Assembly (NCBI GenBank): GCA_020437045.1 | Contig: JAGQWV010000865.1 | Coordinates: 1-6,188, forward strand | DNA from: Saprospiraceae bacterium | GTDB lineage: Bacteria > Bacteroidota > Bacteroidia > Chitinophagales > Saprospiraceae | Direction: 5' to 3' | Length of the DNA stretch: 6,188 nt | Shown: positions 1-6,188 of the stretch, piece after piece | Layout of the letters: each line of letters opens with the position of its first letter | Position numbering within the stretch: position 1 is the stretch's first letter | Made by a program: the position numbers and the translations under genes | The notes under the pieces: generated by a model | Told to the model about the DNA's origin: nothing | Databases searched by the model: none | Seen by the model: only the letters and a program-made list of their open reading frames with translations

Positions 1-395
1 AATGGCAAGAACGCAGAGGTGGATTTCGTCTACCAGTGTTGGCTATAGCTGTGGGACTGTACCTGCCGTTCGAATTAGACAGTGCAATTTGGGTAGGTGG
101 GGTCATCGCGTTATTAGTAAGTCGCTATCAGATCCGGCGCAAGAATCAATTGAAGGAAGATTTTGAGGAAGCTAAAAAGAGAAGTGATCATACGGGGCTA
201 TTGTTAGCTTCTGGCCTGATTACTGGCGAAGCATTACTGGGCATCATCTTGGCATTGCCTGTGGCTATTACCGAGCGGACCGATTTTTTTGCAATTCTGG
301 AAGAACCTCTCGGCAGCGTACCTGGCCTGATCGTGATTCTCGTAGTTTGTTGGTGGTTATATAATATTGCATCGAAAGCATTTATAAAAACCTAA
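1..395 (+). CDS. OPT-family oligopeptide/metal-chelate transporter, C-terminal fragment
   Basis: This is the 3' end of a gene that begins before the window. The frame is open from base 3, giving about 130 residues before the TAA at 393-395. The GTG at 36 is an internal valine codon, because the in-frame residues upstream (GGFRLPVLAIAVGLYLP) run smoothly into the rest. That run, a hydrophobic segment followed by a short polar loop, then the stretch GLLLASGLITGEALLGI and a final membrane segment ending ILVVCWWLYNIASKAF, resembles the C-terminus of OPT transporters (oligopeptide transporter superfamily, PF03169), which in bacteria are inner-membrane importers of small peptides or metal chelates. 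I see about four membrane segments. Substrate cannot be inferred from this end. It does not look functionally tied to the glycosyltransferases downstream. Family call is from recognition, without an alignment. Confidence 0.85.
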   Translation, partial: WQERRGGFRLPVLAIAVGLYLPFELDSAIWVGGVIALLVSRYQIRRKNQLKEDFEEAKKRSDHTGLLLASGLITGEALLGIILALPVAITERTDFFAILEEPLGSVPGLIVILVVCWWLYNIASKAFIKT

Positions 396-422
396 CCTTT
401 ACGATAAAATCGATCATTATTC

Positions 423-430
423 TATCTTCG
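423..430 (+). promoter_or_regulatory. Possible Bacteroidota -7 element upstream of the kinase gene
   Basis: TATCTTCG matches the Bacteroidota -7 consensus TAnnTTTG at all but one fixed position and lies 25 bases before the kinase ATG. I see only a weak TTTAC-like match at about 398-402 in the place expected for the -33 TTTG box. The 60-base gap would otherwise allow read-through from the transporter gene. Weak candidate. Confidence 0.25.
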
Positions 431-455
431 TGCCGGATTTTCAAAAAAGTTCTAC

Positions 456-1370
456 ATGAGTCTTTTGACTGTAGGTACTGTTGCGTTCGATAGTATCGAA
501 ACTCCATTTGGGAAAGTTGATAAGGTCATTGGTGGCGCCGCGACCTATATATGTTGGGCTGCCTCCTACTTCTGTGACAAACAAGATCTTGTTTCAGTGA
601 TCGGAGATGATTGGCCCGTAGATGAGATAAAATTACTAAACAGTCGCGGAGTTGATACCAGGGGATTGCAAATCAAAAATGGAGAAAAATCCTTCTTTTG
701 GGCAGGAAAGTACCGCGAAGATCTCAACCAACGTGATACCCTTGTTACAGAGTTAAATGTTCTTGCGGATTTTGACCCTGTGCTACCGGAATCCTATCAG
801 GATGCCGAATACTTGATGCTCGGTAATCTGACGCCGGAAATTCAGATGGCGGTAATCAGGCAAATGGAGAAGCGGCCTCGATTAATAGCGATGGATACTA
901 TGAATTTTTGGATGGATGTTGCTATGGAGAGTTTACTGAAAACCATTAAAATGGTGGATGTATTAACGATTAACGATGAGGAAGCAAGGCAACTTTCGGG
1001 AGAATATTCATTGGTAAAAGCAGCAAAAAAAATCTTTGATCTTGGTCCAAAATACCTGGTAATTAAAAAGGGCGAACATGGAGCCCTGCTGTTTCATGGT
1101 GATGAAGTATTTTTTGCTCCCGCACTTCCACTTCTGGAGGTTAGGGATCCCACAGGTGCCGGTGATACTTTTGCCGGAGGATTTATGGGATATATAGCAA
1201 ATACTAATGATACATCTTTTGAAAATTTGAAAAGAGCCCTGATATATGGATCAGCAATGGCCTCTTTTTGTGTTGAAGAATTCAGTTTGGACCGGTTAAA
1301 AAGAATCACTCCTGAAGAGCTACAGACAAGAATGACAAAGTTCAAGAACCTTGTACATTATACACTCTAG
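456..1370 (+). CDS. PfkB/ribokinase-family sugar or nucleoside kinase
   Basis: This is a complete 304-residue cytosolic kinase of the PfkB (ribokinase-like) superfamily, which transfers the ATP gamma-phosphate to a hydroxyl of a sugar, nucleoside or related small molecule. The N-terminal strand TVGTVAFDSI is followed by the substrate-side GGAATY at about residues 26-31. TINDEEARQL at 171-180 carries the conserved N-x-x-E type metal/ATP motif. DPTGAGDTFAGG at 231-242 is the second PfkB signature, with anion-hole GAG and catalytic base Asp237. Length is normal for the family and all core motifs look intact. The start at ATG 456 puts the first beta strand at residue 3, as expected; there is no Shine-Dalgarno, only an A-rich leader. 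Substrate is not determinable by eye: ribokinase, adenosine kinase and fructokinase-like roles remain open. It is separated from the glycosyltransferase cluster by 143 bases, so shared function is uncertain. Confidence 0.9.
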   Translation: MSLLTVGTVAFDSIETPFGKVDKVIGGAATYICWAASYFCDKQDLVSVIGDDWPVDEIKLLNSRGVDTRGLQIKNGEKSFFWAGKYREDLNQRDTLVTELNVLADFDPVLPESYQDAEYLMLGNLTPEIQMAVIRQMEKRPRLIAMDTMNFWMDVAMESLLKTIKMVDVLTINDEEARQLSGEYSLVKAAKKIFDLGPKYLVIKKGEHGALLFHGDEVFFAPALPLLEVRDPTGAGDTFAGGFMGYIANTNDTSFENLKRALIYGSAMASFCVEEFSLDRLKRITPEELQTRMTKFKNLVHYTL

Positions 1371-1397
1371 GAAAGACGCCTAATATAATTGACTCTA

Positions 1398-1440
1398 TTT
1401 GAGATCGATGAATTAGAGCGGATCACTCAAAGCTTTTATT
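1398..1440 (+). terminator. Weak terminator-like hairpin after the kinase gene
   Basis: TTTGAG (1398-1403) can pair with CTCAAA (1426-1431). The stem continues with ATC (1404-1406) against GAT (1421-1423) across a two-base bulge, leaving a loop of about 14 bases. The tract GCTTTTATTATTT follows. Position, between the kinase stop and the next promoter candidate, suits a Rho-independent terminator, but the stem is AT-rich, bulged and followed by an interrupted T run, so it may be chance. Confidence 0.25.
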
Positions 1441-1449
1441 ATTTAAATG

Positions 1450-1457
1450 TATTTTTG
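1450..1457 (+). promoter_or_regulatory. Candidate Bacteroidota promoter -7 box for the glycosyltransferase cluster
   Basis: TATTTTTG matches the Bacteroidota TAnnTTTG -7 consensus at every fixed position. It sits in the only sizeable gap before the four-gene cluster and would start transcription near 1464, giving a leader of about 50 bases before ATG 1514. No good TTTG -33 box is visible 19-21 bases upstream (around 1426-1431), which lowers confidence. If real it would drive all four downstream plus-strand genes. Confidence 0.4.
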
Positions 1458-1513
1458 GCGTTGGTCGTCGAAAAAAGTTAAGCATTGAGAATATTACATT
1501 CAAATGCAACTTT

Positions 1514-3397
1514 ATGAGTAAATCCGTTAAAGGAAAACGAAAGAAGACAGTTGCGCGTAGTGCGGCCAAACCGCCTACGGAAAAAACTTCACGATTTACT
1601 ACAGAATTTTTTCAAAAGAAAGTACCCTATTTCTTTGTAGCTCTTTTTGTAGGGCTTTTTGTCTTCTTTATTGTGAGGCTGGGAGGTAACCCGGATTTTG
1701 AAATTTCACTGTTGAAGGCGGTAAAGTGGTTCAAGCCCTTGCAATATGTACTTTTTACGCTTCTGACGGTAGGCTTTGGATATTTTGGCTGGCGATATCT
1801 GTCGAATGCTCAGGTCATGAATCCTACAGACCGAATCGTATTCATTGCCGTGTCTGCATTGGTCCTGATCATGTATATAACATCTTTTTCGAAGGAGATT
1901 TCCCTAAACGGAGATAATGGAGAATATCTCATTATCACTAAATCTCTCGTAGAGCGAGGTAAGATACTACGCCTGGAGGTGCCAAGTGAAACACCGAATA
2001 GTTTAGCTTCTCTTGGTTTGCCAATGATCCTGGCACCTATTTATAAGATTTGGGGTCTTGATATAGTAAAAATGAAAATTCTGATCACAGCGATGGGATT
2101 TTCGATTTTCTTTCTCCTATATCAATTGTTTAAAAAGCAAGGATTTGCTCTGGCAACATTGCTGGCTATAGCAGGAATAACTGCTCCTTATGTGGTGGTC
2201 AATGCAAGGGATATCATGACCGAAACACCTTTCTTATTTTGGTCGGTGGTGGCTTTACTACTTATCATAAAGTATCATGAGAGTAGTCGCATGAATTGGA
2301 AGTACTACTTTCTGGCTTTTGGAGCAGTGATCATGACTTATTTGACGAGGGCAGTCGGGATCAGTATGGTATTGGCCATGATTGTATTTCTTTTTTCGCA
2401 TGTGCCATGGTCGATGATCTATACCTCTGCTGGGCGTAAAAAACTTTTTTCAACAGTTGAGTTTAAGAAGTTCATTTATATCATGCTCCCACTGCTAATC
2501 GGGGGAGTCCTATGGCAGATATGGCAGTACAGTCAAGGAATATCTCAGGCAGGACTGCTGATGAACGCCAATTTACCTCGTCAGGTTGAAGACAATAGTC
2601 AATCTGCTTTTGGGATGATTCCGCAGATGTTATTCAGAAATGAAACCTTCCGGTTTCAGAATTTCTATAGTTCTGCGAAGATTTTACCCTTAAATGCCTT
2701 GTATGTACTGATTTTGATAATAATTCTTGTTGGCTTAATCAATGGCTTCAGGCAGCGTAATGTTATTGCATTCTTCGTTTTCTTTACAGGCATGGTGATT
2801 GTTTTTGCCAGTGCCACTCCTCAACAAATGGTGATCATTCGATATTTTTCCGTTTTATTACCATTTATTATTTATTTCCTGTTTACAGGTTTAGTACAAT
2901 CTCTTCGCTACCTGTTCCGGAAATTGAAACTTGTTGAAAAAACACCCTGGCTGGTTAGATTAGTGTCAGTCTTGATCCTGGCTCAGTTGTTTTTTGTGAA
3001 TCTGGAAGGTCATAGCGTAAATATGACGCTGAGCAGGGTTGGTAATGGACCGGGGTATCTTGATTTTGTCGATGTGGCGAGATGGGCAAAGAATAATCTT
3101 CCGGATGATGCATATGTGGTATCTGTCAAGCCTAGACTTTTTTATATTTTGTCTAATAAGAGAGGTACCCGGTTATCAACGCTTCAGGAAGAATATTCCA
3201 AAGATTATGAAGATGAGAAACTAGCATTGTTTAAACGATTGGGAATAACCCATGTGGTTCTGGATGGAATAAGCGGAGCAACCCGGGAGAATATATTTCC
3301 AATTGTGCAAAATCATCCGGAAATGTTTCAGACCTTGTATGTTGGTCAAACATCAGGTACCAGTTCGATAAGTAAGATTATATACGAAAATCAGTAA
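1514..3397 (+). CDS. Multi-pass membrane GT-C glycosyltransferase (ArnT/PMT-like)
   Basis: This 627-residue integral membrane protein looks like a GT-C fold glycosyltransferase of the ArnT/protein-mannosyltransferase-like group, whose members transfer a sugar from a polyprenyl-phosphate donor on the periplasmic face. A Lys/Arg-rich cytoplasmic tail (residues 1-37) precedes roughly 11-13 membrane spans, the first at about 38-55. The loop after the early spans holds NGDNGEYLI (132-140); Asp134 and Glu137 are the likely counterparts of the family's acidic catalytic motif. ARDIMTETPFLFW (231-243) and LTRAVG (277-282) are further GT-C-like landmarks. After the last span (about 481-496), residues 515-627 form a soluble domain with LDFVDVARWAKNNLPDDAYV and GITHVVLDG, as in many bacterial relatives. 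ATG 1514 directly precedes the basic tail and has no Shine-Dalgarno. It is first in the cluster. Donor and acceptor are unknown; a Wzy-type polymerase is less likely because of the C-terminal domain. Confidence 0.8.
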   Translation: MSKSVKGKRKKTVARSAAKPPTEKTSRFTTEFFQKKVPYFFVALFVGLFVFFIVRLGGNPDFEISLLKAVKWFKPLQYVLFTLLTVGFGYFGWRYLSNAQVMNPTDRIVFIAVSALVLIMYITSFSKEISLNGDNGEYLIITKSLVERGKILRLEVPSETPNSLASLGLPMILAPIYKIWGLDIVKMKILITAMGFSIFFLLYQLFKKQGFALATLLAIAGITAPYVVVNARDIMTETPFLFWSVVALLLIIKYHESSRMNWKYYFLAFGAVIMTYLTRAVGISMVLAMIVFLFSHVPWSMIYTSAGRKKLFSTVEFKKFIYIMLPLLIGGVLWQIWQYSQGISQAGLLMNANLPRQVEDNSQSAFGMIPQMLFRNETFRFQNFYSSAKILPLNALYVLILIIILVGLINGFRQRNVIAFFVFFTGMVIVFASATPQQMVIIRYFSVLLPFIIYFLFTGLVQSLRYLFRKLKLVEKTPWLVRLVSVLILAQLFFVNLEGHSVNMTLSRVGNGPGYLDFVDVARWAKNNLPDDAYVVSVKPRLFYILSNKRGTRLSTLQEEYSKDYEDEKLALFKRLGITHVVLDGISGATRENIFPIVQNHPEMFQTLYVGQTSGTSSISKIIYENQ

Positions 3398-3408
3398 AAC
3401 CACCACCC

Positions 3409-3795
3409 TTGGAATTTTATCAGTGGCTCGTTCCGATCATCGCTCTTTACTACATCTACCGGATTGTCGGTCAATTTCGTAACCAAAAGAGATTGGTAAG
3501 TAGTACGCTGGTATGGATCGTTTTCTGGGTTACTTGCTCTGTTTTGGCCATTATCCCGGATTTAGTATCAGATCAAATTGCCAAACTACTGGGATTTAAG
3601 TCAAATGTAAATGCAGTCATCTTTGTCGCCTTAGGCTTACTTTTCGTCTTCATGTTTTATCTGACCGCAATAATTGAAAAAATGGAACGCCAACTTTCGG
3701 ATACCATTCGAGAGCTAGCATTAGAAAATCAAAAATTGAAACAACAACTCCTGGATAGCAAAAAAATCTCTGATGAAGATTCTCTTCGTTCTTGA
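3409..3795 (+). CDS. DUF2304 family small membrane protein, TTG start
   Basis: This 128-residue protein fits the DUF2304 family (PF10066): a short N-terminal span (about 5-22), a basic loop with FRNQKRL, a second span around VWIVFWVTCSVLAIIPDLV (35-53), the segment IAKLLGFKSNVNAVIF (57-72) leading into a third span (about 67-88), then a charged, probably coiled-coil cytoplasmic tail (89-118). The family is uncharacterised but commonly sits beside GT2 polyprenyl-phosphate glycosyltransferases, so an accessory role at the membrane is inferred. The frame has a stop at 3373-3375 and no ATG or GTG before the conserved N-terminus; the first ATG is at about residue 82, inside span three. TTG at 3409 is therefore the best start, 11 bases after the upstream stop, with a C-rich spacer and no Shine-Dalgarno. 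Its last 23 bases overlap the next gene. Confidence 0.8.
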   Translation: MEFYQWLVPIIALYYIYRIVGQFRNQKRLVSSTLVWIVFWVTCSVLAIIPDLVSDQIAKLLGFKSNVNAVIFVALGLLFVFMFYLTAIIEKMERQLSDTIRELALENQKLKQQLLDSKKISDEDSLRS

Positions 3796-4870
3796 AAGTT
3801 TTTACCCAAATATTGGTGGGGTTGAAACACTGTTCAAGAGTCTGGTCGAAGAGTTGTCCGCTGAGGGGCATGAGGTGATGGTGATCACCACGCACCCAGG
3901 AGGCAACATTCCTAAAAAAGAAACTTTTCAGAATATTACAATTAGACGGTACCGATTCCACAACCGATATTTGTTTACATTCTTTGCTTTTATCCCCGTT
4001 TTATGGTACGCCGGAAGATATGATCTGGTGCATACTACATCTTATAATGCCGGAATTCCTGCTTTTATTGGAGCCTGGCTAAGAAGAAGAAAGACGATCA
4101 TTACCTTTCATGAATACTGGGGCCAGTTATGGTTTCAATTGCCGTATTTTTCTCGCATTAGTTTGCGGTTACATTATCTATTTGAGTGGATCTTGGTACA
4201 GATACCTTTTCACCGGTTTATCGCGGTGTCTGATTACACAAAGAAGTGCCTGGAAAAAGCTGGAGTTCCTCCCAAAAAGGTAGTGAGAATTTACAATGGA
4301 ATAGATTACACTCAGTGGCAGCCAAATACGGTCGATCACAACAGCAAATTTACATTTATCTATTTTGGACGATTGGGTATCTCAAAAGGTCTTGATATGC
4401 TTCTGGAGGCAACCAAAATATTATCTGAAACTCATTCAGATTTTCGATTATTACTCATTTTGCCTACCAAACCGGAGAGTCTATACGCTATAATTCAAGA
4501 GTATATCCACCGGTTTAAGTTGGAGCATAGTATTCAGATAATAAATCATCTCTCACAAGTGGATTTGCTCGCTACCATTTCAACTGCGGATGCGGTAGTC
4601 ATTCCTTCCTACAGTGAGGGATTTTGTTACTCAGCGGTTGAATCCGTGGCTTTGGGTAAACCTTTAATCAGCTCAGGGAGGGGTGCCCTTCCGGAAGTTG
4701 TGTCGGGAAAATTTATCCAACTAGAGGAATTTTCTGCATCTTCATTGTGTGACGCTATGCACAAAGGAATGCAAGGCGAATGGACGGAGACTGAATCGAG
4801 GGTTTTTCCCCTACGTAGAACAGTGGAAAATTACATTGCGCTATACAAAGAAATGCTGACCAACCTATAG
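3773..4870 (+). CDS. GT4-family glycosyltransferase (GT-B fold), first of two
   Basis: This 365-residue cytosolic or membrane-associated enzyme should transfer a sugar from a nucleotide-sugar donor with retention of configuration. The N-terminal acceptor domain starts MKILFVLESFYPNIGGVETL, with the glycine-rich GGVE loop (15-18), and has TFHEYWG (111-117), whose His113 is at the usual active-site position. AVSDYTKKCL (151-160) and IYNGID (173-178) mark the linker to the donor domain. There, FGRLGISKG (198-206) supplies Arg200 and Lys205 for the donor phosphates, and SEGFCYSAVE (281-290) gives the EX7E pair Glu282/Glu290. All GT4 hallmarks look intact and length is normal. The start is secure because the first beta strand begins at residue 2, which fixes a 23-base overlap with the DUF2304 gene and suggests coupled translation. 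Sugar and acceptor specificity cannot be told from the sequence. Confidence 0.9.
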   Translation: MKILFVLESFYPNIGGVETLFKSLVEELSAEGHEVMVITTHPGGNIPKKETFQNITIRRYRFHNRYLFTFFAFIPVLWYAGRYDLVHTTSYNAGIPAFIGAWLRRRKTIITFHEYWGQLWFQLPYFSRISLRLHYLFEWILVQIPFHRFIAVSDYTKKCLEKAGVPPKKVVRIYNGIDYTQWQPNTVDHNSKFTFIYFGRLGISKGLDMLLEATKILSETHSDFRLLLILPTKPESLYAIIQEYIHRFKLEHSIQIINHLSQVDLLATISTADAVVIPSYSEGFCYSAVESVALGKPLISSGRGALPEVVSGKFIQLEEFSASSLCDAMHKGMQGEWTETESRVFPLRRTVENYIALYKEMLTNL

Positions 4871-4871
4871 T

Positions 4872-5948
4872 ATGAAGATTGTCTTTCTTGCAGATTGTAT
4901 CACGACTCAAAAAGCAGGGATTCATTATTATGCCAGGAATTTGGTGGATCAAATCATCAAATCCTACCCTGAACATGACTACTACCTGGTCGCTTCCGAG
5001 AAAATAGAGGATCTGCAAATTTCACAAATAATCGTACCCATCAATGAATTTATCCCTTTCCACCTGAGATGGCGTCAAGTTTTTATCATTCCGAAAGAGG
5101 TTGGAAAAGTAAATCCTGACTATGTCATTGAGTTGGCGCATTTTGGGCCATTTAATTTGCGATCCGCTATTGACCGGGTGACAGTGATACATGATCTGAC
5201 ACCAATTACACATCCGCGGTGGCATCCCTTTATAAGTAGCATCACCCATAAATTGATTCTTCCGTATGTAGTAAAAAGGGCAAAATATATTATTACCAAT
5301 TCATCCTGGACCAAAGCCCAGATTAAACGATACTACCAGAAGAACGATCAGGATGTTTTGGTGTCTTACCCCCGGTTGAAGGACTTGTCAGATCATAAAA
5401 AATTCAGACAGTCTAAAGATCCTTTAAAGAGGTATTTCCTTACCGTAGGTACGATCGAACCCCGAAAGAATCATGTTACTATCATTAGAGCTTTTGATCT
5501 ATTCTGCAAAGCACACAAAGATTTTCAATGGATAATTGTCGGGGGAGATGGTTGGAAAAACGGAGCATTTTGGCAGGTTTTGAAAGAAAGCCCCAATCAA
5601 GATAAAATCAAAATCACCGGCTTTTTATCTCGTGAGCAGGTTTTGCAGCTTTATCAAGGGGCAACCGCCTTTATTTTTGCCTCTCTGTACGAAGGATTTG
5701 GAATGCCTATGATTGAGGCGAGCTATTTCTCTCTCCCTTTGCTTTTGGCTGATAATGAGAGCTTACCCCATTTTTATCGCGAAAGAGCACTTTTATTTGA
5801 CCCTCTGGACGCTGGCAAGCTAGCCGACAATCTTGAGAAGGTTGTGTCCCATGATGATTTACGTCAGGAGTTAGAACAAAAAAGCAGAGAAGCATTTATC
5901 CATTTTGAAGCGCTTAAAACGGATTTGGACATCATCTTTAAGCCATAA
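4872..5948 (+). CDS. GT4-family glycosyltransferase (mannosyltransferase-like), second of two
   Basis: This 358-residue GT-B fold retaining glycosyltransferase belongs to the GT4 branch that includes WbaZ/MtfB-like mannosyltransferases of O-antigen clusters; that specificity is a resemblance only. Visible marks are the N-terminal KIVFLAD strand with AGIHYYARNL (15-24), VIHDLTPITHP (105-115) with the active-site-region HD pair, and ITNSSWTKAQI (141-151). In the donor domain, LTVGTIEPRKNH (190-201) supplies Arg198/Lys199, VGGDGW (223-228) follows, and YEGFGMPMIEA (273-283) has the EX7E pair Glu274/Glu282. The C-terminal LLFDPLDAGKLADNLEKV is typical of the family. Length is normal. The ATG is one base after the previous stop, with no Shine-Dalgarno, so translation is probably coupled. 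It differs clearly in motifs from its GT4 neighbour and is not a recent duplicate. The gene ends 5 bases from a convergent GT2 gene. Confidence 0.9.
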   Translation: MKIVFLADCITTQKAGIHYYARNLVDQIIKSYPEHDYYLVASEKIEDLQISQIIVPINEFIPFHLRWRQVFIIPKEVGKVNPDYVIELAHFGPFNLRSAIDRVTVIHDLTPITHPRWHPFISSITHKLILPYVVKRAKYIITNSSWTKAQIKRYYQKNDQDVLVSYPRLKDLSDHKKFRQSKDPLKRYFLTVGTIEPRKNHVTIIRAFDLFCKAHKDFQWIIVGGDGWKNGAFWQVLKESPNQDKIKITGFLSREQVLQLYQGATAFIFASLYEGFGMPMIEASYFSLPLLLADNESLPHFYRERALLFDPLDAGKLADNLEKVVSHDDLRQELEQKSREAFIHFEALKTDLDIIFKP

Positions 5949-5953
5949 AGACG

Positions 5954-6188
5954 TCAGGTAAAGGGATTAAAGAGTCTGCCAAGCATGAGAAGACCTTGTC
6001 GAAAACTTTGACCTTTAGCCATGGTCTCTTCCGTATATACTACGCTTACGGGAGTTTCTGCCACCTGAAATCGATTCATCCTGGCTTTCTTAATGATGTC
6101 AATACAGAATTCAAACCCATTATAGTCTATATTCAATTTCTCAGCAAATTGACGGGTCATGACCTTAAATCCGGACTGGCTGTCGGTT
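5954..6188 (-). CDS. GT2-family polyprenyl-phosphate glycosyltransferase (DPM1-like), C-terminal fragment
   Basis: This gene enters from the right edge on the minus strand and ends at TGA (5956-5954). The frame stays open past the ATG at 6160-6158: nine more codons to 6187 read TDSQSGFKV. DxQSGFK is a conserved motif of GT2 enzymes related to dolichol/polyprenyl-phosphate mannosyltransferase, so that ATG is internal and the true start lies outside. About 77 residues are visible: DSQSGFK, then NGFEFCIDIIKKARMNRFQVAETPVSVVYTEETMAKGQSF as two family blocks (substrate-helix region and the late PVSVVYTE strand with AKGQS), ending GRLFNPFT. No membrane spans follow, so it is the single-domain type that charges polyprenyl phosphate with a sugar from a nucleotide donor at the inner membrane. 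The N-terminal DxD region is off the window. It faces the cluster and its stop is 5 bases from the last GT4 stop. Confidence 0.85.
   Translation of the reverse strand, partial: TDSQSGFKVMTRQFAEKLNIDYNGFEFCIDIIKKARMNRFQVAETPVSVVYTEETMAKGQSFRQGLLMLGRLFNPFT

Noticed and set aside
402..414. Small hairpin CGAT-AAA-ATCG and overlapping ATCGAT palindrome after the OPT gene
   Set aside because: Only four base pairs with no T run after it; too weak to call a terminator.
1094..1345. 83-codon open frame on the minus strand inside the kinase gene
   Set aside because: It lies wholly antisense to a well-conserved kinase region that includes the catalytic signature, and its translation shows no recognisable domain.
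1394..1401. TCTATTTG as a second -7 promoter box after the kinase
   Set aside because: It misses the conserved A of TAnnTTTG, has no -33 partner and lies in the putative terminator stem; the box at 1450 is a better match.
442..1480. Shared AAAAAAGTT near the starts of the kinase (about 443-451) and GT-C (about 1471-1479) genes
   Set aside because: A short A-rich match at different distances from the two start codons (about 5 and 34 bases); expected by chance in AT-rich leaders.
1726..1917. 63-codon plus-strand frame inside the GT-C gene
   Set aside because: It is out of frame with a continuous membrane-protein reading frame and has no independent coding features.
3650..3961. 103-codon open frame on the minus strand across the DUF2304/GT4 junction
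   Set aside because: It is antisense to two genes with clear family motifs, and its product has no family-like features.
4755..5314. Three overlapping minus-strand open frames over the GT4-GT4 junction and the start of the second GT4
   Set aside because: They shadow conserved GT4 coding sequence, overlap one another and have no recognisable content.

Overview
The window looks like a chromosomal segment from a member of the Bacteroidota, probably an environmental lineage. DNA is moderately AT-rich. None of the starts has a Shine-Dalgarno sequence; some leaders are A-rich instead. The best promoter candidate (TATTTTTG at 1450-1457) fits the TAnnTTTG -7 element of this phylum. This is inferred from style and protein flavour; genus cannot be read from the sequence.

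Layout. The left edge (1-395) is the C-terminal end of an OPT-family oligopeptide/metal-chelate transporter. After a 60-base gap comes a complete PfkB/ribokinase-family sugar or nucleoside kinase (456-1370). A 143-base intergenic region holds a weak terminator-like hairpin and the best promoter candidate. Next is a tight same-strand cluster of four genes (1514-5948): a 627-residue multi-membrane-span GT-C type glycosyltransferase, a 128-residue DUF2304 membrane protein with a TTG start, and two GT-B fold, GT4-family cytosolic glycosyltransferases. Junctions are 11 bases, a 23-base overlap and 1 base, so this is almost certainly one transcript with coupled translation. At the right edge the C-terminal part of a GT2 glycosyltransferase of the polyprenyl-phosphate sugar (DPM1-like) type enters on the minus strand; its stop is only 5 bases from the stop of the last GT4 gene.

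Working together (inference). The GT2 enzyme would charge a polyprenyl phosphate with a sugar on the cytoplasmic face. DUF2304, a family often seen beside such GT2 enzymes, may help that enzyme or the lipid-linked sugar at the membrane. The GT-C enzyme would use the lipid-linked sugar on the periplasmic face. The two GT4 enzymes would add sugars from nucleotide donors in the cytoplasm. The product could be a surface polysaccharide, a lipid-linked glycan or a protein-bound glycan; nothing here decides which. No RNA gene, mobile element, CRISPR array or clear long repeat was seen. There is no strong evidence for an undescribed system; the least characterised element is the DUF2304 gene and its coupling to the glycosyltransferases.
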